Source: Pavlovales sp. CCMP2436 (lineage: Eukaryota > Haptophyta > Pavlovophyceae > Pavlovales). Taken from it: 12,797 bases of DNA. Location: the NCBI GenBank assembly GCA_026770615.1, contig MU631440.1:19889-32685 (forward strand), written 5' to 3'. Positions within the stretch are counted from its first letter, which is position 1. Every line of letters begins with the position of its first letter. A model generated the notes under the pieces. The model was not told the DNA's origin. It saw nothing but the letters and a program-made list of their open reading frames with translations, and did not search any database. The position numbers were made by a program, and so were the translations under genes. This document shows, one piece after another, positions 1 through 7,494 of the stretch.

Positions 1-639
1 AGGCCAGACCTCGCCCACGCTGTGGGCATGCTCGCTCGCCGCATGAGCCTGCCGCGCGTGTGCGACATGGGCTCTGCCTCGCGCGTGCTGCGTTACCTGC
101 GCGGCACGCCCAAGCTCGGGCTACTCTTCCGCTTCGAACAGGATCCAGTGCACCCAGGACTCGTCTGCTACGCGGACGCAGACTGGGCGAACGATCCGGT
201 CAAGCGCAAGTCGACGAGTGGGAACGTCGTGCTCTTCAATGGCACGCCCATCTCGTGGTACAGCTGCCTGCAGTCTGTGATAGCGCTCTCTTCCACAGAG
301 GCAGTGTACATCGCCGCCGCGGAGGCGACACGCGAGGTGGTCAACCTGCGAAGCTTTGTGGATTTCATCCAAAACCCGGAGCCGGGGCCCACCACCACCT
401 TCGAGGACAACCAGGGGACAATACACCTCGTGAACAACCCGGTGCACCACCGGCGGTCCAAGCATATAGAATTGCGCTGGCACTACATCCGCGACAAGCA
501 GGAGCTCGGCATCATCAAGATTGAGAAGGTTCACACCGACCTCAATCACGCAGACATCTTCACCAAGCCCGCTAGCCTCGCTGTCTTCCGTCGTCATGTG
601 GGCGCCATCATGCACGGCGTCGGCCTCGACGCGCGCTAA
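1..639 (+). CDS. Ty1/copia retrotransposon pol, C-terminal RNase H region (5' end outside window)
   Basis: The frame is open from base 1 and ends at TAA 637-639. It begins RPDLAHAVGMLARRMSLP, the connection segment that follows the reverse transcriptase in copia polyproteins, then RVLRYLRGTPKLGL. RNase H landmarks follow in order: YADADWAND (first acidic residue), LSSTEAVYIAAAEA (family form is usually STEAEY), FEDNQGTIHL, then RRSKHIELRWHYIRD and HADIFTKP, the usual copia C-terminus. The role in the family is to degrade the RNA strand of the RNA/DNA hybrid during reverse transcription in cytoplasmic particles. There is no frameshift or internal stop in the visible part. The family's HW..A block before RVLRYL is replaced by RVCDMGSAS, which may be divergence. 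The ATG codons at 28 and 43 are internal, not starts. Copia assignment is strong; whether the whole element is intact cannot be seen. Confidence 0.9.
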   Translation, partial: RPDLAHAVGMLARRMSLPRVCDMGSASRVLRYLRGTPKLGLLFRFEQDPVHPGLVCYADADWANDPVKRKSTSGNVVLFNGTPISWYSCLQSVIALSSTEAVYIAAAEATREVVNLRSFVDFIQNPEPGPTTTFEDNQGTIHLVNNPVHHRRSKHIELRWHYIRDKQELGIIKIEKVHTDLNHADIFTKPASLAVFRRHVGAIMHGVGLDAR

Positions 640-640
640 T

Positions 641-912
641 GGCGAGGGGGGTTGTCAGGCGCCGGACAGCGGGGAGCTGGTCTGGGCCTCGGACACCAGG
701 ACTGGACTATCAGTGAGTGAGAACCAGTCCGGGCGGCAGAGCGGATCTGCTGCCATAAGAAAGAACATGCAGACTTTAAGGCGTCGTCTTTTCTTCTTTT
801 GCAGTTACTTTCACCATTGTTGCCCCTTCTGGCCACTCGCGCATAGCGAGTGCTGCCTCCAGCTAGCGCCGAGAGGACTAGGCTGAGAGACGCATCAGGG
901 CCGTATCCAACA
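641..912 (+). repeat. Polypurine tract and probable 3' LTR of the copia element
   Basis: Right after the pol stop comes a purine run at 641-651 (GGCGAGGGGGG), in the place of the plus-strand primer tract of LTR elements. The next bases read TGTCAGG (from 653), a plausible LTR start. A matching ACA end occurs at 909-912 (AACA), giving an LTR of about 260 bp; an alternative end is ACA at 920. The interval has no convincing gene. It contains a perfect 7-bp hairpin (CACTCGC 834-840, GCGAGTG 846-852) and a pyrimidine-rich stretch near 787-805. The 5' LTR lies outside the window, so neither boundary nor target-site duplication can be confirmed. Confidence 0.35.
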
Positions 913-1917
913 GTTCTACAAGTCGCCTAGTGTTGTACTTCAATTCGGGCCATCTTATTCAGCCGCGGGCGCCGCGGTGGGAGGGGCTGAGCGGGCCTCT
1001 GCCTCTGCTGCCAGAGCCTTACGCGCAGCAGAGCATGGCGCCTTCCCGCACGCGCGGCCAGACTCGGCGATCGTGCGGCACGTCGGGCAGCGCTTCGCCT
1101 TTGCCATCTTGCACGGCGCGACGCCGCACGCGCACACGGTCTCGCACCGCGCGAACTTGCCCTCGAACTCAGCGAGCTTGGCGGCCTCCTCCTGCTTTTT
1201 CTGCTCGCGCAGCGCCTTAGCCGCATCTTTGGCCGCCTGCGTCGCGGCCTGTGCGCTGAGCTTGTCCTGCTTCTGCTACGCCATGTTGTGGAGCGACATG
1301 GAGCCGGACATGCTGTCCAGGCGAGTGTGCTCCGCGTCTGCAGTCTGCCGGACCACGCGCTCGGGGATGGGCAGTAGCCCCTCCGCCTCCGGGTCAAAGA
1401 TTCTGCGAAACTTGAGCGGCCTGCTGCGATAGTGCTCGTGTAGCTCGCGCGTGCGCGCGAGCTTGCCCAACAGAGCCTCGTTGCTGCCCGATGCCACGCC
1501 CGCGGGCGTGCGCACGTACTCGCTGTACGTCGGCGAGCCGCAGGGCTCCGCCGTCAGCGAGGAGGGCGGCGAGTCGGCAGCGGAGGCGCTGGCAGTTGAT
1601 GACCCGGCGTTGGCAGAGGTCACGCGGCTCACGGTCGGATCGTGCTGGTCGATGAAGCCATCACGGTTGATGTGCTCGGGGGCGAGCACGATGGCGCAGA
1701 TGCCGACCTTCATCCACGCATTGATGATGTCTTAGGAGTTGCACCAGAAGAACCAAATGCCCAGGATGTTGAGGTCCTTGCAGCCGCCGAGGATGGCGAA
1801 GAAGTCGCGGAGGCCCATCGACGGAGGCTTGCCATAGCGCTGCTTGTACGTCTTCCTATACGCGTTGACGCTTTTCTAATACACGTCGTGGAAATTTTTG
1901 TTGTACTGGTCGAGTGT

Positions 1918-1993
1918 CTGCGAATAAAAAAAAATATATATATATATAAAAAAATTACACACACACCCCGAGCCCACACACTCAGCAGCTCAC
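1918..1993 (-). other. Intron of the DDE transposase gene (76 nt)
   Basis: On the minus strand the donor is GCAG|GTGAGC and the acceptor is TTATTCGCAG|ACA. The intron holds a TG-rich run, a T run and an AT microsatellite, quite unlike the GC-rich flanks. Removal joins the NTSQFLQ block to LDQYNKNFH, which are adjacent in this family, provided the donor in the first of two tandem copies is taken as the original exon end. Confidence 0.75.
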
Positions 1994-2018
1994 CTGCAGA
2001 AAAGCTCAGCTGTAGAAA
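1987..2018 (-). repeat. 16-bp tandem duplication spanning the splice donor
   Basis: Minus strand reads TTTCTACAGCTGAGCT followed by TTTCTGCAGGTGAGCT, two 16-bp units with two differences. Only the second copy has a GT donor; the first reads CTGAGC. Using the second donor adds 16 nt to exon 1 and shifts the frame, whereas one unit alone would join exons in phase 0. Confidence 0.75.
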
Positions 2019-3251
2019 CTGGGACGTGTTGGGCTCCTCCGTGAAGACGCGGATGCCGTACTCGCTCTCGGCGTGTCCAAAGGCGGCGAGCACCTCGTCG
2101 TCGTACCTCGACCCGTGGTTGTCGACGCACAGCACCACAGGGCGCTCTATCGGCGGGTTGCCAGCCGCGACCTCGGCGACGCTGCGCGCAGTGATCTCCT
2201 TGTCGAGGATCTTGAGGAAGTCGAGAAAAGTCAAGTCCGTCTGCACGCCCTTCTCGCTCGTCACCACGTGCGAGAAGAAGCTGCGCCTCTTGGAGACGCT
2301 GATCGTGTCGTTGAACGACTTGTAGCCCTCCAACGCCGGGACCGCGAAGCCAGCTTGCAGGTGCTTGCACGCAATGTTGAACTGCGGCCCGTAGCAGAAT
2401 CCGTCGGACCCCCAGCAGATGCCGACTGAGACCACCTCGCGGTTGATGCCCTGGTCGTCGCAGAGCGCCTTGCCCACGCTCCCAAAGGCCTTCTTCTTGG
2501 ACCCAGTGACTGTGCCGTCGACCATCTGGGGCGTCTTGACGAAGTTCATCAGGCTCCGCGGGTCAAGGATCACGTTGGTGATGGGGTTCATGATCCTAGC
2601 GTCGATCAGCTCGCGCCTGAGGCCGAAGCTGCCAAAGAAGTCCCGCCCCACGACGGCCTTGGTCTGCTTGCTTGCGCGCTTTGACTCCGCCGTCTTGGCG
2701 TGCTTCTTGTCGAGCGTCATGGCGTGCCGCGCGCGAAAGTTTGACTCCCACGTCTTGCTCAGATCGGAAGCCCACGTCATCATCTGCATCTCCTCCGCCT
2801 TGGACAGCGGGACAACCTCGTTCTCCTCCGCCATGTGCGAGTTCCAGATGCGGCGGCCCTTGATGATGGCGCGTACCATGGTGGTGATGGAGGCGAGATC
2901 TTTGATCGGCTTGCCGATGTCCCAGCACTTGTTCAGCCACGTCACGAGATGGTTCTCCTCCTCGCCGGTCAACACGGTGAGGCCACGCCGCTCCTCTTCG
3001 CCCTCGTTCAGAAGCCGGTAGCGGATGACCGAGAAGGTAAGCAAAGGCCAGCGCTTCTCGTTGTCGTCGTCCATCTTGTTAAAGACCGCCTTCGCGCGGC
3101 TCGCCGCGGACCCACCAGACAGCTGCTCGTTGGCCCACTCAGTCGCCTCGACGAGCTGCTCCTCCTTATCCAGCTTCACCAAGTACTTCTGGCTCTTCGT
3201 TGCGAGCCCGTACTTGCCGCCAGCCGTGCTCTTCGAGCAGAAGGTCGCCAT

Positions 3252-3561
3252 CGGAATGCGCGAGTTGGGCGCAGCAAAGGAGCGCGTCGGGGCGACGATC
3301 GCAAGGCCGGTGATGAACGCGCAGTCAACGAGCGCCGAAAGCGGCCGAGGCCGGCCGAAGGAGAAGAGGAGCGACGATGTTGCCATGCCCAAGCGCCCCG
3401 AGAGCGGACGCATGGCCGGCCGCGTCGAGCGCGACAGCGTGCAGAGCAGGACCATGCCCACTCGCGCCGAAAGGCGCGATTGTGCTAAAAACGATGACCT
3501 GCTAAAAATGAAGTCGAGACTGTAGGAACTTATCTTCCTGGTAAAGACAAGTTCCTTGCTA
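3252..3561. other. Spacer between transposase gene and the 3.9-kb transposon, with hairpin
   Basis: This is presumed 5' flank of the minus-strand transposase gene. It is open in that frame but shows no recognisable domain. At its right edge lies an imperfect hairpin: 3524-3536 (AGGAACTTATCTT) pairs with 3544-3556 (AAGACAAGTTCCT) with one mismatch and a 7-nt loop. It may mark the end of an element; I could not match it to a partner near 920-955. Confidence 0.4.
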
Positions 3562-3624
3562 CTGTGCGTTGGATCCAAGGTCGCTTTTAAAGATTTTTCA
3601 GAAAAATTGCTTGACGCGAGCACC
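3562..3624 (+). repeat. Left terminal inverted repeat (63 bp)
   Basis: Starts CTGTGC and contains GGATCCAAGGTCGCTTTTAA; ends GCGAGCACC. It is the reverse complement of 7414-7476 at 60 of 63 positions. Low divergence between termini suggests relatively recent insertion or gene conversion. Confidence 0.9.
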
Positions 3625-3639
3625 GAAGTGATCCGACTC

Positions 3640-6046
3640 ATGCGCGCGAGTCGGTCGGGATCGCGTGGGGTCACGCCGGTTGGCGCAGACGGTGCAGGTG
3701 GCGCCAACGCTGGCTGGGATGGACTGCCGGCTGCTCCAGGTGCACAGGCGAGCGCGCCAGACAAGACGGCTCGTGACAGGGTAAGCAAGGCTGCGGTGAC
3801 CGCGGCCCGCGCTCAGGACGAGGCGAAAGCGGCTGTGCCTGTATCGGGCCCCCGCGTGCGCAAGAATCGCGAGTCTGATACCCCGCCGTCTGGGAAGAGG
3901 ATCCAGCGCGGGGTGGACCCGTGCACGGAGAAGCGCAAGGCGTTGGCATATGAGAAACCGGTGGCGCCGGTGGAGGAGGATGGCGAGGCACGCTCTCGCC
4001 TGTCCGCCACGCTGCGAAGGCCGCGGGCGCAGCGATTGATTCGGCGCTGGTGCTGGAGGGGCGGAGGAGGAGGAGGAGGAGAGGGAGGAGGAGGAGGGGG
4101 GGAAGAGGGGGAGGAGGAGGGGGGAAAGAGGGGGAGGGGGAGGAGGAGGATGATGAGGAGGAGGAGGGGGTTCAGCGCTTTCGTCTCTCTGTCTACACCT
4201 GCTTGAACGTGGTCAAAGGAGTTGAGTCAATCCTTATTTGCAGGTACGCGGGCCATGTGCTGCAGGTGAAGGTCGGACTCCGCAAGAGCGACAATTTTGA
4301 GGAGTGGGTCGATGAGCTTACCGCGCTGGTCGACGCTGGGATGGTGGAGGGGCAAGGAGTCAGTGCAGCCACCCTGCGCTCTGCGGCTGAAGTGGTGATG
4401 CCGCACGCGTCTGAGTTGTGGGGCGCAGTCCTGCCGATCAACACAGGATCGAAGTTTCTTCCCTCGGTCCCGCTTCAGTTAAGAGAGGATTTCACCAAGT
4501 ACTGCCATGCCGCACACACCCAGTTCGGCCCGCGTGCATACTGGCCTCTCTACTTGGACCCTACGGCTCAGCGCGCGTTAGAGAACAACGAGCAGAAGGT
4601 GGATGCGCACAATAAGGCTGTGATCGTGACTGCGGCGCGCGACAAGCACGCAACTGCTGCTGCTGCTGCACTTGCAGCTACCGGTGGTGGGACGGCTGAT
4701 GTTGGCGGGGGCAGCGGACTTGTGATGTTGGCGGAGACAGGCGCGGCGGTCATCTACGCGCTGCACGTCTACCCAATGCCATCGGTACAAACGCCGACCA
4801 CCAAGCTCGTTTACTACGAGTGCTCGTGCGACAACCCCAACTCGATGGACTGGGATGTTTGGCGTGACCCCATCCCTACCATCAGGCAGCTCAGCCAGGT
4901 ACTCACCCGCTGGCACAACGATGAGGAGTGGGGCGAGCTCAAGGCCGGGAGCAATGGCTACACGCTGGTGGGTGCTGCTACGGCACGTCGCGCCTTCGGC
5001 CAAGGGCGCCAAGAGCGCCGCGGTGTCCGCCGGCGTGGCTGCAGGCGGGCATTGCATGCTGACGCGGGACGAGCAGCTGCACGGCCAGTGGAACCCGACG
5101 CCAAGCAGTGGCAATGTGCACGTGCTCGCCGTCGGCGTGATTGTGCACGCGAAGGGGGCGAAGGGGAAGGGCGCCGCCGCCAAACCCGGGGGCTACGGCG
5201 GTAAAGCCGCACCGGGGTAGGGGGGCACTCTTGGAAGCACGGCAGTGACTCCGACTGGCGGTTTCTCGCGCTCTCTGCCGGGCGCGTTGGTGATCGATAC
5301 TGCGTACGCTGCGCAGATCCTTACAGCTTTGATCGCCTACTGGAAAGCGGCGTACACGTTTTACTCCGCCGAGATCGTGGCCAAGGTATGCACGTGGCTG
5401 AAAGGCGACAAGCGAATGGCCAATTTGTTCATGCAGGACCCGGGCCTGCTGTTCAACCACCCCTTCTTGATGTGGCCGACCGAGACGGCAGGAGATATCT
5501 CGCAGCATCTGATCGTGAGGCAGACAAGTACGCCGCGTCTGCCATCGTATACCCTGCGCCCGTCAGCCACCCCTGCAAGCTGACACCCGCACGCCCCAAT
5601 GCTGTGCACGCAGTCGCGCAGGCCACGCCATCGCTGTCGCCATCGCCGCAAACGCCGACGGCTCCGCCGCAGCAGCCGATGGCTCCGGCGATGACCCCCG
5701 TGACTCGGTAGTCTTTCGACAGTCCGACCGAGGAGCAGTCCAGACCAACTCGCTGCCCATCTACTTTCCGCTCGAGGCGGCGGCCGAGCTAGCGTCCATG
5801 AACCAACTTGCCGAGCTCGGCCTCACGGAGGGAGGCGTGGACCTACTGGCGCCGGTTCGCTTGGGCCTCGAACGCTGGTTGGCCGCCCAGTTCCTGCCCA
5901 GCGGGGCCGTGCTCACGTCCGCGGGTGCAGTCCTCCAGATGGGCGCCAAAACCGCCCTCCTCGCGGCTGGGCTCGATGAACATGTTTCTTCCCTCGCGGT
6001 GGCGACCAAGGCGTGCAGCAGCACGGTGCAGTCGGGTCAAAAGTGA
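3640..6046 (+). CDS. Transposon companion gene, unknown family, five exons
   Basis: I do not recognise the family. A spliced model is self-consistent: exons 3640-4049, 4244-4971, 5045-5200, 5246-5514 and 5567-6046, total 2043 nt, giving 680 residues and a TGA stop. Phases match at all four GT-AG junctions. The start (ATG 3640) is the first in frame, 16 bp inside the left inverted repeat. Exon 1 (residues 1-136) is Ala/Gly-rich then basic and probably disordered. Exon 2 is folded-looking (SDNFEEWVDELTALVDAG, ASELWGAVLPI, RAYWPLYLDP, YYECSCDNPNSMDWDVW), with an Ala/Gly-rich linker. Exon 3 has HCMLTRDEQLHGQW and ends in a Gly/Lys-rich run. Exon 4 has alternating hydrophobic helices (ALVIDTAYAAQILTALIAYW). 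Exon 5 opens with an Ala/Asp/Gly-rich linker, then LPIYFPLEAAAELASMNQL and a hydrophobic Ala-rich end. No catalytic motif stands out. Position inside the inverted repeats suggests an accessory role in transposition, or captured host sequence. Without splicing there are shifts near 4975 and 5515 and a TAG at 5218. Confidence 0.6.
4050..4243 (+). other. Predicted intron 1 of companion gene (194 nt)
   Basis: Donor CTG|GTGCTG, acceptor CTTATTTGCAG|GTACG, phase 2. A pyrimidine-rich tract (about 4184-4203) precedes the acceptor. It removes the GGA-rich tract from the coding sequence. The donor is weak but shares the hexamer GTGCTG with intron 2. Confidence 0.5.
4057..4170 (+). repeat. GGA-rich purine tract
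   Basis: Almost pure G/A on the plus strand for over 100 nt, with irregular GGA units and G runs of 4-7 interrupted only by a few T/C. It is low complexity with G-quadruplex and triplex potential. It reads as poly-Arg or poly-Gly/Glu in some frames, an artefact if intron 1 is real. Confidence 0.9.
4972..5044 (+). other. Predicted intron 2 of companion gene (73 nt)
   Basis: Donor G|GTGCTG and acceptor GTGGCTGCAG|GC, phase 1. Splicing joins NGYTLV directly to GGHCMLTRDEQ and explains the apparent frameshift at about 4975. An indel is the alternative explanation. Confidence 0.5.
5201..5245 (+). other. Predicted intron 3 of companion gene (45 nt)
   Basis: Donor GGCG|GTAAAG, acceptor CACGGCAG|TGACTC, phase 1, length a multiple of three. 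It removes the in-frame TAG at 5218-5220. It is very short, so a real stop or point mutation remains possible. Confidence 0.35.
5515..5566 (+). other. Predicted intron 4 of companion gene (52 nt)
   Basis: Donor ATC|GTGAGG and acceptor GCCCGTCAG|CCACCC, phase 0. Splicing connects GDISQHLI to the frame containing LPIYFPLEAAAELASMNQL and reaches the TGA at 6044-6046. Confidence 0.45.
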
Positions 6047-6141
6047 CAGCACCCGAGCGGCTGGCTGGGCAGGTAGTGGGGGTGTTGAAGTGTGATGATT
6101 AGTTAAATTCTTGATATTTTAACCTTTGCATCGAGTTCATA

Positions 6142-7366
6142 TCAATCGGAGTCCTCGTCGTTACTGAGACTTGGAAGCACTAGGCCGCGGCCCGCGTTCC
6201 ACTCGTCGATGATCGACTGCGCGTGGATCGCTTCGGGCACAGTGTAGCCGTATTTGGTGTAGGTGTGTTCGGGGCCGTCAGGCGCGGTCTTGCCTGCGTC
6301 CGTGCGGTCGTTGTAGCATTCAGCCATGCACCAATCGATTGCCGACTAGACAGTCGGGAACTGATCCTTGTTGGAGTTGAGAAGCACGGAGTTGCGCCGC
6401 CAGTAGCTCTTGAAAACGCTGAAGCCTGACTCGATAGGGGTTGTCGATCGGGCAGTACGGCGCGAGAAAGATGAGATGTGCCCCCTCTTTAGCGCACATG
6501 CGGCGCAGCTTGAGCTCCTCCACGTGGTGGATGCGGCAGTTGTCGAGGCACAGCACCGAGTCCGCGCCCGGGTACGGCTTCATCACGGCTTTGATGAGGA
6601 CCGCGATGTGCTCGAGGAAGGTCGCGGTGTCGTAACCGCCCAAGCAGTGCGCCCATGCTGTGATGCCGTCCGACCGCGAGTACAGAGCAAGAACTGGCAC
6701 GTGCGAGCCGCGGAAGAGGATCTCGGAGATGCACTCCGGCGAGCCGAGGGCGCCCCAGCCTCGCTTGCGGCGCGCCGTCCGGCCGTCAAGCCCCGTCTCG
6801 TCGCCGAAAACCAGGCAGGACGGGTGCGGGATGCACATGCTCACGTCCTCCCAGTACTGTGCGCGCTGCAGCTGGTCTCGCTGAGCTGCCGCGCGGACCA
6901 TGACCTTGTGTGAGTAGCCAGCGCGGATGAGCGAGGCGTAGACGTAGTTCCTCGTATACGTAGCTCCCGTCATCACCAGGAGCGTGTCCGCAATCTCCTG
7001 CAGGTAGAGCTACGGGTTCTGGCCAACGATCGAGAGCAGCATGTTAAGGTGCTCCAGCGGGATCAGCCTCTCCCGGCTTGCGCGCGGCAGGTAGTCGACG
7101 AAGCCGGTGTCTTCATACCGTTTCAGAACTGCGCGCACGGTCGACTCGACAACAGTGTTGTCGAACGTGCGGTTGTTCTCCGCGATCGCAACCACGTCCC
7201 AGCCAAGGAACAGGAACTGCCAGACCATGGCCTTCATGAGCTGCGTGTGCAACAGCCGGCCTTTGCCTGCGCGAGCACCACGCGGCGCGGCGCCCGCAGC
7301 GAATGGACCACACGGGTCTCCATCGTCATCCACGTCGGCGCCAGATGGACCTCCACCGTCGGCCAT
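6142..7366 (-). pseudogene. IS630/Tc1-mariner-type transposase, broken
   Basis: The gene starts at ATG 7366-7364 and ends at TGA 6144-6142, about 408 codons. An acidic/Gly N-terminus is followed by a helix-turn-helix region (FLGWDVVAIAENNRTF, ESTVRAVLKRYEDTGFVDYL). The catalytic core shows LVFGDETGLDG (first Asp), a W-rich block RKRGWGALG, VLCLDNCRIHH (second Asp) and LAPYCPIDNP followed, one frame over, by IESGFSVFKSYW (the Glu). By my count 36 residues separate the second Asp and the Glu, making it DD36E-like. The enzyme would cut and join at the element's inverted repeats. Breaks: TAG at 7010-7012 within NP-stop-LYLQEIA, a +1 shift at about 6434-6440 beside a C4 run just before the catalytic Glu, and TAG at 6346-6348. 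None looks like a splice site. Residues otherwise align well, suggesting recent inactivation. Confidence 0.85.
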
Positions 7367-7413
7367 CGCCGTGCCCTCGGATGCTCTCGTGAGCCGCAGG
7401 GTCGGCCTCCAGG

Positions 7414-7476
7414 GGTGCTCGCGTCAAGCAATTCTTTTGAAAAATCTTTAAAAGCGACCTTGGATCCAAAGCACAG
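7414..7476 (-). repeat. Right terminal inverted repeat (63 bp)
   Basis: Reverse complement of 3562-3624 with three mismatches; ends GCACAG at 7476. The transposase ATG lies 47 bp inside it. Just outside, GGTCGCTTTTA (7480-7490) is an 11-bp inverted copy of 7449-7459 inside the repeat. Confidence 0.9.
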
Positions 7477-7494
7477 CCGGGTCGCTTTTAGCCG

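Larger units (their letters stand above)
955..3251 (-). pseudogene. DDE-superfamily transposase gene with one intron, decayed
   Basis: Exon 1 runs from ATG 3251-3249 down to about 2010, exon 2 from 1917 down to TAA ending at 955, about 734 codons in all. The N-terminal half is charged and DNA-binding-like. The catalytic part shows NFVKTPQ (family form NxDETPQ), then INREVVSVGICWGSDGF, VVLCVDNHGSRYD (second Asp) and EEPNTSQFLQ, continued after the intron by LDQYNKNFH (third acidic site) and AYRKTYKQRYGKPPS. This is the arrangement of DDE_1/pogo-like endonucleases. Past NAWMKVGI the frame continues into a Ser/Ala-rich segment, a coiled-coil-like Q/K/A stretch and a Cys-rich tail (CACGVAPC, CPTC). 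Breaks: TAG at 1876-1878, TAA at 1732-1734, TAG at 1276-1278, Val at the first catalytic Asp, and a duplicated splice donor. There are no coding indels. Reading frame is also open upstream of 3251 to 3788, but that part crosses the neighbouring transposon's inverted repeat and is unlikely to be native. Terminal repeats for this element were not convincingly found. Confidence 0.75.
3562..7476. mobile_element. 3.9-kb Tc1/mariner-type DNA transposon with two convergent genes
   Basis: The element is delimited by 63-bp inverted repeats at 3562-3624 and 7414-7476 that differ at three positions. Inside are a minus-strand IS630/Tc1-type transposase (6142-7366) and a plus-strand five-exon gene (3640-6046), converging on a 95-bp AT-rich spacer (6047-6141). 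Left flank ends in TA (3560-3561), the target dinucleotide of this superfamily, but the right flank begins CCGG, so a TA duplication is not confirmed. The length is well above the 1-2.5 kb typical of Tc1/mariner elements because of the second gene. Transposase damage makes this copy non-autonomous unless another copy supplies the enzyme. Confidence 0.85.

Noticed and set aside
640..955. Host gene in the interval after the copia pol stop
   Set aside because: Frames here are short and featureless, and the position and purine tract fit an LTR better.
3252..3788. N-terminal extension of the minus-strand DDE transposase frame
   Set aside because: The open frame crosses the hairpin and the 63-bp terminal repeat of the neighbouring transposon and has no domain-like content; the ATG at 3251 is more plausible.
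4578..5183. Long minus-strand frame opposite the companion gene
   Set aside because: The plus strand has the more protein-like sequence with consistent splice phases; the antisense frame is Ala/Pro/Arg-rich and lacks motifs.
3560..7478. TA target-site duplication around the 3.9-kb transposon
   Set aside because: TA is present at the left only; the right flank begins CCGG.
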